Source: Microcaldota archaeon (GTDB lineage: Archaea; Micrarchaeota; Micrarchaeia; Micrarchaeales; CABMGC01). Taken from it: 37,803 bases of DNA. Made by a program: the position numbers and the translations under genes. Positions 29,413-37,663 of this stretch are shown here, piece by piece (within the stretch, counting starts at the first letter, position 1; each line of letters starts with the position of its first letter). The DNA is taken from the NCBI GenBank assembly GCA_027365725.1, contig DAHXMA010000025.1:90611-128413 (forward strand), given 5' to 3'. The notes under the pieces are model-generated. The model made no database searches and had not been told where the DNA came from. It worked only from the letters and a program-made list of their open reading frames with translations.

Positions 29413-30303
29413 ATAGCCAAGATATACAAGTCAAAGAACGGCAAGCTTGTGGTATACCTCCCATCAGATGTGATAAGCGCCCTGAGGCTGAGGGAAGACG
29501 ATGAGATATCATTCCTAAAGGCAGACGCAAGGTCGTATGTAATCGCAAAGAGCTCCGATGTAGCAAAGATGATGCTCGGGCAGTACAAACAGGATGCGGA
29601 CCAGCAGCCTGGCCCAGAAGCGCTCAGGCAGCAAGCCTCTCAGCAGCCTGCGCAGCTATCTGCGCCTTCGCAGGAAGAGATCTCCGTGCTAAGGAAAATG
29701 GATATGATAAGATATGAAAACAGGACGCAGGAGAACACGATGAAGATACTAGACGAGCAGGAGAAGAGAGTGTTCCAGCGCCTTATAGCAAACGGCACAG
29801 TTAAAAAATTCAAGGGTAAGGAAGGCAAGGATCTTTACAGCATATCAAAAATGATATATGACCGGTTTGTGATGCGCAAGCCGCAGGCGGCAGGCGCGCA
29901 GGAGCGTGCCGCATCCCAGCCGCGCGTGCAGCCTGCAGTAAAAAGTGCAGCAGGCCCCGAAGACCAGGACATATCAGAGCTCCAGAAGAACGGCTATCTT
30001 GTATTGCAGACAGAGGCGGAGGCGAGCAGGGTCTCCTTGCTTTTAGAGCAGAGCATAAGGCATGGCCAGGTGCTTGGCACCAGGTCTTTTAACAAGAACA
30101 GGGAATTCTATATACTGCTCAGGTCATATTTCGATATGCATGCGCAGGGCATGCTCAGGAAGCTCAGGGAAAAGGGCTACAGGGTACAGGACCTTGCAAA
30201 GGAGCTGGGAATAAGCGAGGAAGGCGCCCGCGGCGTGCTTTACCTGCTTGCTGAGAGCGGCGACGTGATGGAAAAGAAAAAGGAGCTGTTTGTGATTGCC
30301 TGA
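29413..30303 (+). CDS. AbrB/SpoVT-like N-terminal domain plus winged-helix-like protein; apparent ATA start at 29413 (track start GTG 29449)
   Basis: (I)AKIYKSKNGKLVVYLPSDVISALRLREDDEISFL is a complete AbrB-like N-terminus; in-frame stop TAA at 29410-29412; SD AGGTG-TTTAA-ATA. Confidence 0.75.
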   Translation: MAKIYKSKNGKLVVYLPSDVISALRLREDDEISFLKADARSYVIAKSSDVAKMMLGQYKQDADQQPGPEALRQQASQQPAQLSAPSQEEISVLRKMDMIRYENRTQENTMKILDEQEKRVFQRLIANGTVKKFKGKEGKDLYSISKMIYDRFVMRKPQAAGAQERAASQPRVQPAVKSAAGPEDQDISELQKNGYLVLQTEAEASRVSLLLEQSIRHGQVLGTRSFNKNREFYILLRSYFDMHAQGMLRKLREKGYRVQDLAKELGISEEGARGVLYLLAESGDVMEKKKELFVIA

Positions 30304-30305
30304 AT

Positions 30306-30458
30306 TCACAGAAGCGCAGCATGGTCGAATACAAGCACAAGCACTACGAAAATAGCGACTACGGCAAGCAGCAGTTTTGCGCTGAATTCCGGGCCGCGCT
30401 CAGGTGCATCATAAAAGCTAAGGACTCCTGCCTGCGACTGCGGCGTGTTAATGGCCAT
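30306..30458 (-). CDS. secG: Preprotein translocase Sec61-beta/SecG-like subunit, 50 aa, absent from the ORF track
   Basis: Translation MAINTPQSQAGVLSFYDAPERGPEFSAKLLLAVVAIFVVLVLVFDHAALL: cytosolic segment then a single C-terminal TM. Confidence 0.78.
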   Translation of the reverse strand: MAINTPQSQAGVLSFYDAPERGPEFSAKLLLAVVAIFVVLVLVFDHAALL

Positions 30459-30576
30459 TCAACCGCCATACTTCATGCGCCCAATTATTAAAAATCTTTC
30501 TGTTGCATCGCAGCGCAAGCACGCCCGCATTGCCCATACAATCACCTTTTTAAGTATTCAAACGCAATAATATAGC

Positions 30577-31083
30577 ATGAAAAAATCACAGGACCAGGGC
30601 GATGGCCCAGCAAGGCCTGCAAAGCAGCAGACCGGCAGCATAAGCGTATACGAGCCGATGTTTGCATGGGTGGCAATGCTGCTTATAGGCGTATTCCTCA
30701 AGGTATTGATATCAAGCACCACGCTGCTACCCCAAAACTCACATGCATACGCAGTGGCGAGCCTGTATTCATCATTCATACTGCAGTTTCCCGGCACTGT
30801 GATACTGCCTTTGATCATCGGGGCCGTAATAGGCGCAGAGGTGGGCCTGCGCGCATCAAGCATGAGAAAGGCGCTAAGAAGCGGCGTACTGAACGGGCTT
30901 TATTCCGCGCTGGTATATCTTATAGCAATAATAATAGCACTAATAGTAATGCAATATGCCACTCCGCAGTACGTTTCAATAACATACCATGTAATACTGC
31001 AGAGCATAGTGCTCCCGATAGCAGTGTTTTTAGTTGTGCTTGAAGCCTTTGCAGCCCTCTCCCATCTTAGGAAAATCGAGTGA
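30577..31083 (+). CDS. Uncharacterised four-TM-type membrane protein
   Basis: Complete ORF with hydrophobic segments; TATA-like tttttaagta upstream. Confidence 0.65.
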   Translation: MKKSQDQGDGPARPAKQQTGSISVYEPMFAWVAMLLIGVFLKVLISSTTLLPQNSHAYAVASLYSSFILQFPGTVILPLIIGAVIGAEVGLRASSMRKALRSGVLNGLYSALVYLIAIIIALIVMQYATPQYVSITYHVILQSIVLPIAVFLVVLEAFAALSHLRKIE

Positions 31084-31085
31084 CC

Positions 31086-32252
31086 CTACCTTGTGCCGAC
31101 TATCTTTATAACGTCAAGATCCCTAAGGCGGTAATCTTTCTGCAGCCTCATCTTGCTACGCGCGTCGACTGCGTACTTCATGCCCTTTGCGATTTCAGAG
31201 TGTATCCTAGATGCAAGGTCATGGGCGGTAGAGCCGTTCTTCATCAGTATCGCATCAGGGAGCACATTCCCGGAATGGTCTGTGTAGTGCGTCTCATCCT
31301 CCACCGGATAGACAACGATGTTCTCAAGCAATCCGAACACAGCAGTGTCAAGCAGCTTCTGGACCCCTGTGCTTGCGTTCCTTTCAAGATACGACTGCAT
31401 GTACTTAAGGGCTGACTTCTGCTCAGGCCCTGGGTCTCCTTTGATTGCAAAGCCGCCGGATCCCGGCACATAATCTATCATGCCCGCAGCTGCAGCCTTT
31501 ACCAGCGCAAGCTCTATTGCAGCCGCGCACCCCACCACAGGCGCCCCACCCAGCTCTGCCGATATCTTCTCCGGCGCCACGCCCCCATCAACGTCACACT
31601 TGTTCGCAGCTATTATAACAGGCTTGTTCTCCCTAAGCAGCGCATCAGAAAACCTCCTGGTTGACTCTTCATCCCAGCTTGCCCTTGACAGGGAGACAAA
31701 GCTTGCTTCTGCTGCCCTTTGTATCTGGCCCAAATCGACATTCATCCCTGAAAGCAGCTCATGCAGTGCGGCTTCGCCATCGTCCCTTTTGGACAGGGCC
31801 TGCCTGTGCCTTGCTATTATACCTGCCAGCCATTCGACCATCTCCGCCCTCACCATACCCACCTCCTTTGCAGGGTCGCAGCCTGTGCACGCAGATCCGT
31901 ATTCGTCCGTCCTGCCGCTTGCATCTACGACCTGCACCAGCACGTCTGCGCCTATAAGGTCGTTTAGGAACTGGTTGCCGCGCCCCCTGCCCATGTGGGC
32001 GCCAGGCACCAGCCCTGCCACGTCTATTATGTTCACAGGTATCATCCTTGTTCCGCCGTCGCATCCCGAGTTCCTGGGGTTGCACTTCACCCCAAGGGAC
32101 CTGTCTGCGCATTCATGCCTGGCGTATGCCATGCCCATGTTTGGCTCTATGGTAGTGAAAGCGTAATCTGCTATGCCTACATCTATCGAAGTCAATGCAG
32201 AAAACAGCGTGCTCTTGCCCTTGTTCGGGGCCCCGACAATTCCTATGCGCAA
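31086..32252 (-). CDS. YchF/OBG-like GTPase, TTG start
   Basis: MRIGIVGAPNKGKSTLFSALT, VDIADYAF-like switch, VNIIDVAGLVPGAHMGRGRGNQFL, AANKCD, TGS-like C-terminus. Confidence 0.92.
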   Translation of the reverse strand: MRIGIVGAPNKGKSTLFSALTSIDVGIADYAFTTIEPNMGMAYARHECADRSLGVKCNPRNSGCDGGTRMIPVNIIDVAGLVPGAHMGRGRGNQFLNDLIGADVLVQVVDASGRTDEYGSACTGCDPAKEVGMVRAEMVEWLAGIIARHRQALSKRDDGEAALHELLSGMNVDLGQIQRAAEASFVSLSRASWDEESTRRFSDALLRENKPVIIAANKCDVDGGVAPEKISAELGGAPVVGCAAAIELALVKAAAAGMIDYVPGSGGFAIKGDPGPEQKSALKYMQSYLERNASTGVQKLLDTAVFGLLENIVVYPVEDETHYTDHSGNVLPDAILMKNGSTAHDLASRIHSEIAKGMKYAVDARSKMRLQKDYRLRDLDVIKIVGTR

Positions 32253-32316
32253 AAGACCAACCGCATCTTAAATTATCTAGCAGTGTTTTTATATGCTCCA
32301 CTCCTATTTTTAATTA

Positions 32317-33354
32317 ATGTACAGCACATACCTTACCATACTGATACCTGCGCTGATAGCGTTCATAGTTACAATAGCTGCAACCGAATTCATAATGCCC
32401 TATTTCATCGGCGCAGGCATAATAGCAGAGGACAGGAACAAGGAAAGGCCAAGGCGCATACCCAGCAGCGGCGGGCTTGCCGTTGCACTGGGCCTCATAG
32501 TAGGGATGCTCTCGTACACATTTGGCGGAAGCTTCATATTCGTGCCTGCGCTCAACGTATCCCGCCTGCTAGCAGTGGCCCTTTCAATAATGCTAATAGC
32601 CATGGTGGGGTTCATAGACGACATAAACGTGATGGCAAGGCGAGTGGCTTCAACCGGGATGAAGGACATACGCAAAGGGCTCAAGCAGTGGCAAAAGCCG
32701 CTGCTTACGCTTCTTGGCGCGCTGCCCCTCATGGCCATAAATGCCGGTGCAAGCAAGCTTGCCATACCATTTGTCGGAGTGGTCCAGCTCGGCATAATCT
32801 ATCCGCTTATAGTAATACCGCTGGAGGTGATATTCGTGTCCAACGCCTTCAACCTGCTTGGCGGCTTCGACGGCCTGCAGCCTGGCATGGGGCTTGCCGC
32901 AAGCCTTGGCCTTGTAATATATTCATTTTTCTACGGGAACTACATAGGCTTCCTGCTTTCCGCCCTTCTCTTCTCGGCGATACTTGCGTTCCTGCCATTC
33001 AACCTTTACCGCTCAAAGATTATCCCCGGGGACAGCTTCACTTACGCAGTAGGCGGCACCATAGTTGCGATAATGGTGATCGGTAACGCCGAGGCATTCG
33101 GCGCCATAATACTGATTCCCTGGATAATAGAATTCATACTGCACCTAAGGAAGGGATTCCAGGTAACCGACCTTGGAATAAGGCGCGCAGATGGCACTTT
33201 CAGGGCGCCTTATGGCAAGAAAATATACAGCCTCACGCACCTTATAATGAATTCATTTAGCGTGAGCGAAAGAAAGCTAAGTGCCTATCTTGTGGCATTC
33301 GAGGCCGCCTTCGTGGTCCTTGCGCTGCTTCTCAAGGTATTGGGCTTCCTGTAG
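32317..33354 (+). CDS. MraY/WecA/AglH-like glycosyl-1-phosphate transferase (GT4)
   Basis: EDRNKERPRRIPSSGGLAVALG, GFIDDINVMAR, NAFNLLGGFDGLQPGMG, polytopic membrane pattern. Confidence 0.88.
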   Translation: MYSTYLTILIPALIAFIVTIAATEFIMPYFIGAGIIAEDRNKERPRRIPSSGGLAVALGLIVGMLSYTFGGSFIFVPALNVSRLLAVALSIMLIAMVGFIDDINVMARRVASTGMKDIRKGLKQWQKPLLTLLGALPLMAINAGASKLAIPFVGVVQLGIIYPLIVIPLEVIFVSNAFNLLGGFDGLQPGMGLAASLGLVIYSFFYGNYIGFLLSALLFSAILAFLPFNLYRSKIIPGDSFTYAVGGTIVAIMVIGNAEAFGAIILIPWIIEFILHLRKGFQVTDLGIRRADGTFRAPYGKKIYSLTHLIMNSFSVSERKLSAYLVAFEAAFVVLALLLKVLGFL

Positions 33355-33578
33355 TAATCAGCATCGGAGTCGTTTGCAAGTATCACATCCGATGAGCGTA
33401 TAAGCTTCCTCCTTCCGGCATGGCCTGCGTATACCATTGCATTCTTGGCTATGGTACTTGCAAGCTTCTCTATCTCCTTCTCAAGCACCCTTACCGCGTC
33501 CTCAGTCACCTTTTCAGCTCCGGCCTCCTTTATGAACTGCTCCATGTCATACAGGCTAAAGGCCCTTTTTTCAACCAT
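33285..33578 (-). CDS. Archaeal histone with ~29-residue C-terminal tail
   Basis: FIKEAGAEKVTEDAVRVLEKEIEKLASTIAKNAMVYAGHAGRRKLIRSSDVILA histone fold; tail NDSDADYYRKPNTLRSSARTTKAASNATR. Confidence 0.88.
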   Translation of the reverse strand: MVEKRAFSLYDMEQFIKEAGAEKVTEDAVRVLEKEIEKLASTIAKNAMVYAGHAGRRKLIRSSDVILANDSDADYYRKPNTLRSSARTTKAASNATR

Positions 33579-33665
33579 CTAATCCCCAGAATTCAAAAGC
33601 AATAGTGATTAAATAACAAGCTTTAAAAACCTGCCCGGGTCTTGGCGAATAGTGGCAGTTAGGCA

Positions 33666-34865
33666 TCAGCTCTTGTAGCGCAGCAAAGCGCCTATGCCCT
33701 TAAATCCCATGAGAAATTCCTTCCCGTAAGAGCTCTCGCTTGATACGAAAACAGTCTCAGCGCCTTTATTGTCCGCCATGCCTATAAGCTCCTCTATCAT
33801 GTCCTTGTCAGAGACGACCTCAAGCGTGCCTCCGTCCTCAAGGTGCTTTGCCTCAACGTGCCCCGAATGCTCCACCACCTTGAATACGGAATTGTCATAG
33901 TTGCATTTGTATGTTATCTCCCGTATCTCCACGCTGTCGTTTATTATAAGCGTCGAGGCCTGGTTTGCCTCAAGCGCCTTTTTCGTATCCTCGTATCCGT
34001 AGACCGCAAGGTTCTTTCGCACTATCTCCTGCATGAACCTCTCTATTACCCTCCTCTCCTTTACCGCCTCCTGCTCCTTGAGCAGGTCCGACGCCTTCTC
34101 AACAAGCTCGTGCAGCCCGAACTCGTCCGTGTATCCCGTATCGTAAACCCCAAGTATCTTTATCTGGTAGTTGAAAGAGTTCTGCTTTACAAGGCCCTCC
34201 TTGGTCGGCCCCGGCCCGCCTACTATTACCCCCTTTATCTTGAACTGGCTTGACTCAAACACAGAGTTCACTATCTCCGAGACCCTGCTGTGGTACTCCC
34301 CTATGCTCTCCTCTATCCCCCTCTCGTATCTCCTTGCAGACTGCCCGCCTTTCCTGACCTTGGCATGAACCATTGAGTTTAGCTTCTTTATCACCTGTAT
34401 GTGCGACCCCTTCAGCGTGGCTATCGTTGCTTCCCTGCCGTCAAGCACTACCAGGACATACGTATCCCTTGCGCCGACAATCTCCTCTATAGGGTCTAGC
34501 AGGAAAGTCGATTCGCACCTGTATATGTTCACCTTGAGCGGCATGGGCGGCTCCATGGAGAACAGCTCTATGTTTACCTTGCCCGGGTTGTCCGATACGT
34601 TGCCGCAGAATATGGCAAGCCCGTTCTTGGGCGTCTCCCTGTAAAGCCTAAGGTACTGCATTATCTTCTCAAGCGCGCTCTGCACGTTGTTCCTCACCGA
34701 CTTGGATTTTATGTTTGATGACTGGCTGTGCTCTTCGCGCAGCTTTGCAATCTCATCCGAGATCTGGTAGCCTGCAGGCACGTAAACGCTTATCAATTCA
34801 GTTCCATAGCCGCGTATAGACTTAAGCCTCTTTATCTCCCTAAGTATATTGTATTCATTCTTCAT
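33666..34865 (-). CDS. prf1: Peptide chain release factor aRF1
   Basis: KGGQSARRYER GGQ motif, VGGPGPTKEGLV. Confidence 0.95.
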   Translation of the reverse strand: MKNEYNILREIKRLKSIRGYGTELISVYVPAGYQISDEIAKLREEHSQSSNIKSKSVRNNVQSALEKIMQYLRLYRETPKNGLAIFCGNVSDNPGKVNIELFSMEPPMPLKVNIYRCESTFLLDPIEEIVGARDTYVLVVLDGREATIATLKGSHIQVIKKLNSMVHAKVRKGGQSARRYERGIEESIGEYHSRVSEIVNSVFESSQFKIKGVIVGGPGPTKEGLVKQNSFNYQIKILGVYDTGYTDEFGLHELVEKASDLLKEQEAVKERRVIERFMQEIVRKNLAVYGYEDTKKALEANQASTLIINDSVEIREITYKCNYDNSVFKVVEHSGHVEAKHLEDGGTLEVVSDKDMIEELIGMADNKGAETVFVSSESSYGKEFLMGFKGIGALLRYKS

Positions 34866-34875
34866 AAGGCACCAG

Positions 34876-36174
34876 CTACCCTATCCTTTCCTTCCCGATG
34901 TAAGGCACGAGCGCCTTAGGCACAGTTATTGACCCGTCGTCGCAAAGATAGTTCTCAACTATTGCCACAAGCGTCCTGTTCGTGGCTATCGCAGTAGAGT
35001 TAAGCGTATGCGCATACCTCCTCTCCCCTCCCTCGTCATACTTTATGTCAAGCCTCATAGCTTGCCAGTCAGTGCAGTTCGAGCAGGACACCATCTCCCT
35101 GTATGCTCCCTGGAACGGCATATGCACCTCCAGGTCGTACTTCTTTGCCGCAACTGTGCCTATGTCCCCGGTGCAGATGCTCACTATCCTGTACGGGAGT
35201 TCGAGCTTCCTGTAAAGCTCCTCTGCGTTCGCGATCAATTCGTCGAAGAACCGCCACGAGTCCTGCGCCGAAAACACGAACTGCTCAACCTTATAGAACT
35301 GGTGCACCCTGAATATGCCTTTTGTATCCTTGCCGTGCGCCCCCGCCTCCCTTCTAAAGCACGGGCTAAATCCGATGTACTTCTTCGGCAGGTCCTTTGC
35401 GGAGAAGGTCTGGCCCGCGTGCATTGCAGCTATTGGGTGCTCGGAAGTTCCTATCATGAACAGCCCCTCCTCCACGCGCTCATTGGCGTTTGCATTCCTG
35501 GCATCGTCAGACTCGCCCGCCTTGTAAAGCATCTCCTGAAAATCGCCAAGCGCAGTCACCCCGCGGTAGTACTCGCGCCTCATCATCATTGGCGGAGCTA
35601 TCAGCGTATATCCCTTTCCTGTAAGTTCCTTTATGGCAAAGGCTATAAGCGCCTGCTCCAGCAGCGCAAGCTCGCCCTTCATGTAGAAGAACCGCGATCC
35701 TGAAACGCGCGAAGCCTGCTCTATGTCGAGCAGTCCCAGCCTTGTCAGCGCCTCTTCGTGGCCCATGGCTGGTTTGTCGCTGCGCACCTTGCCGAATTTT
35801 CGTACCTCTATATTCTCCGAATCGTCCTTTCCATACTGCACAGATTCGTGCAGTATGTTAGGCATATTCCACAGGATATCGTCAATCCTTTCCGAGTATG
35901 CTCCCAGCCTTGCATCCATCTCGTCTATTCTGCCCTTTATCCTGGCGAGCTCGTCCACCCTGTCCTTTCCAATTTCCTTTCCTTCCTTCTTCATCTCGGA
36001 TATCTCCAGGCTTCCTGCATTGCGCAGCTTCCTAAGCTCCTGCGACTCCAAGCTTATCCTTTTCGATTCCTCGTCAAGCTTGAGCAGCTCATCTATCGGA
36101 TAATCGCTCTTTCTCAATGCAAGCGACTTCCTTATCTCTTCAAGATGCTCCTTAACGTATTTTGCAGTTATCAT
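34876..36174 (-). CDS. serS: Seryl-tRNA synthetase
   Basis: Coiled-coil N-terminus, class II motif FSPCFRREAGAHGKDTKGIFRVHQFYKVEQF, EVSCSNCTDWQAMR-like, TLNSTAIATNRTLVAIVENY. Confidence 0.95.
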   Translation of the reverse strand: MITAKYVKEHLEEIRKSLALRKSDYPIDELLKLDEESKRISLESQELRKLRNAGSLEISEMKKEGKEIGKDRVDELARIKGRIDEMDARLGAYSERIDDILWNMPNILHESVQYGKDDSENIEVRKFGKVRSDKPAMGHEEALTRLGLLDIEQASRVSGSRFFYMKGELALLEQALIAFAIKELTGKGYTLIAPPMMMRREYYRGVTALGDFQEMLYKAGESDDARNANANERVEEGLFMIGTSEHPIAAMHAGQTFSAKDLPKKYIGFSPCFRREAGAHGKDTKGIFRVHQFYKVEQFVFSAQDSWRFFDELIANAEELYRKLELPYRIVSICTGDIGTVAAKKYDLEVHMPFQGAYREMVSCSNCTDWQAMRLDIKYDEGGERRYAHTLNSTAIATNRTLVAIVENYLCDDGSITVPKALVPYIGKERIG

Positions 36175-36244
36175 AAAGATACAATAAAGGCTATTGTGCC
36201 GCTGCAGATTTATATATGTTGATTCGGGTTATATTCCTGTACCT

Positions 36245-36330
36245 GCAGGGGTGGCAGAGCCTGGCCAAATGCGACGGGCTTAGGACCCGTTTCCTTTGTG
36301 GATGCGAGAGTTCAAATCTCTCCCCCTGCA
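36245..36330 (+). tRNA. tRNA-Leu(TAG), class II long variable arm
   Basis: Acceptor GCAGGGG/CCCCTGC, anticodon stem ACGGG-CTTAGGA-CCCGT, variable arm, T arm GAGAGTTCAAATCTCTC. Confidence 0.93.
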
Positions 36331-36355
36331 AATCCAATTTGTAGCGACAAGTGGG

Positions 36356-36402
36356 GTTCTGAAATCCCGGCCCTGCCCGCAAATTCGACTGTTTTTCAGA
36401 AC
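36356..36402. repeat. Inverted repeat GTTCTGAAA...TTTCAGAAC (9-bp arms, 29-nt loop) downstream of tRNA-Leu
   Basis: Arms at 36356-36364 and 36394-36402. Confidence 0.55.
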
Positions 36403-36652
36403 TGCCGCATTTCATCAGCTCAGTGCGACCGAACAGATTCCAAAAACTCTGCATTTTTATGCTTAATTATTGTGCCATAATATCTGTGTTCTGATAAGTG
36501 CTATGTTTGAGCTGGGATTGGGCTAGGCTGGAGCTTTGGCTTGATGGCAGCTTGGAGATAGGGCTAAAATTGCGTTCCGTATATTCGAACCCAACTGCTT
36601 TAAATATGGGCCTTGAACAGCATTAGATTCAGGTAGTTTAATGGATTCTGTT

Positions 36653-36666
36653 TGGAGGCACAGGGA
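36653..36666. repeat. Distal att-like copy of the tRNA-Val 3' end (TGGAGGCACAGGGA)
   Basis: Identical to 37664-37677, the last 14 nt of tRNA-Val on the complement. Confidence 0.85.
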
Positions 36667-36764
36667 TGTCACCTTAAATGCCCCTGTAAGACCTCGGTAT
36701 TTGCAGGTAAAAGCTGTTTTTAACGTCTGCTAGTATTTAATATCTTATAATCCTATAATCCGTT

Positions 36765-37388
36765 ATGGAAATCACATTCTCCAAAAGCAACATAACACTT
36801 AATCAGAAAGAAATTACGACTTTAGATAAATTAGTCATCAAGTTCATCGATGCAATGGGCGACGTTGACTATGTAATAGTTAGTGGCTACATAGCAATCT
36901 TTTTCGGAAGGATAAGGGGTACAGAAGATATAGATATACTACTAAACAAAATGGACATAAGACAGGTCGAAGAACTACACGTAAGGCTTCTCAAAAGTGG
37001 ATTTGAACCTGTCAACAACGTAGAAAATGCTAAAGATGCATACGATCTACTTTCTGAGGGATCGTCACTGCGATATGCTGAGAAAGGAACTTGGGCACCT
37101 AACTTCGAGCTAAAGTTCGTCAAGAAGCCTCTTGATAGGAATACCATGGACAACAAGATTAAAGTTACATTTAACTATAAATACTCAATGTATATATCTC
37201 CAATAGAACTGCAAGTCGCATTCAAGCTGTGGCTAGGCAGCGACAAGGATTACGAAGATGCGCGATACATTTATAATATTTTTAAGGCATATATTGATGT
37301 CAAAAAACTAAATGGATTTATATCCGAACTTCACGTAAAGAAAGAAATCGTAAAGAAAGTATTGGGCGAATTAAATGAAACAAAATAG
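36765..37388 (+). CDS. Nucleotidyltransferase-fold protein (AbiEii/MNT-like toxin-antitoxin family candidate)
   Basis: VIVSGYIAIFFGRIRGTEDIDILLNK (NTase G...DxD region) and ISPIELQVAFKLWLGSDKDYEDARYIYNIF, as in NTase-fold TA-type proteins. Confidence 0.65.
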   Translation: MEITFSKSNITLNQKEITTLDKLVIKFIDAMGDVDYVIVSGYIAIFFGRIRGTEDIDILLNKMDIRQVEELHVRLLKSGFEPVNNVENAKDAYDLLSEGSSLRYAEKGTWAPNFELKFVKKPLDRNTMDNKIKVTFNYKYSMYISPIELQVAFKLWLGSDKDYEDARYIYNIFKAYIDVKKLNGFISELHVKKEIVKKVLGELNETK

Positions 37389-37566
37389 CATTCTAACTGG
37401 CCTGAAGGAGGCAAAAGAGCTCAACCTTAGAAACAATTTGGAGTACATCGATGCATATTCCGATTATATAAAGAAGACGGACAACAAGACCTGGAGTAGA
37501 GGTCAGAAGAGATTTCTAGACATTTTGTACGCCAAAAAAAGAAGATCAAGGAAAATACAACTTTAA
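37375..37566 (+). CDS. 63-aa basic protein overlapping and probably coupled to the NTase gene
   Basis: ATG inside the 3' end of the NTase gene (14-nt overlap, +1 relative frame); Lys/Arg-rich C-terminus. Confidence 0.6.
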   Translation: MKQNSILTGLKEAKELNLRNNLEYIDAYSDYIKKTDNKTWSRGQKRFLDILYAKKRRSRKIQL

Positions 37567-37577
37567 TTCCATTAAAC

Positions 37578-37657
37578 TGAAAAGGTGGGGAATTGAACCC
37601 AACGATTTTTTCGAGGATATTAGTTTTTCTGCAAAAGCGTCTCTAGACGACAAATTC
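37578..37657 (-). pseudogene. Decayed tRNA (tRNA-Val-like) remnant
   Basis: Shares GGGAATTGAACCCA (37588-37601) and CTAGACGA (37643-37650), same order and strand, with tRNA-Val; degenerate acceptor GAATTTG/CCTTTTC; no proper anticodon arm. Confidence 0.6.
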
Positions 37658-37663
37658 TGGTAA

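Noticed and set aside
31995-33086. 363-aa plus-strand ORF overlapping ychF and the GT4 gene
   Set aside because: Composition is typical of a shadow ORF, it spans the ychF promoter and start and runs out of frame through a clear GT4 gene.
35008-35703. 231-aa plus-strand ORF antisense to serS
   Set aside because: Shadow ORF; SerRS motifs are unambiguous on the minus strand.
36583-36593. attcgaaccca resembling a third tRNA T-arm fragment on the minus strand
   Set aside because: Only 11 nt, and the T stem cannot close (TTGGG vs ATACG); could be chance, so not called as a remnant.
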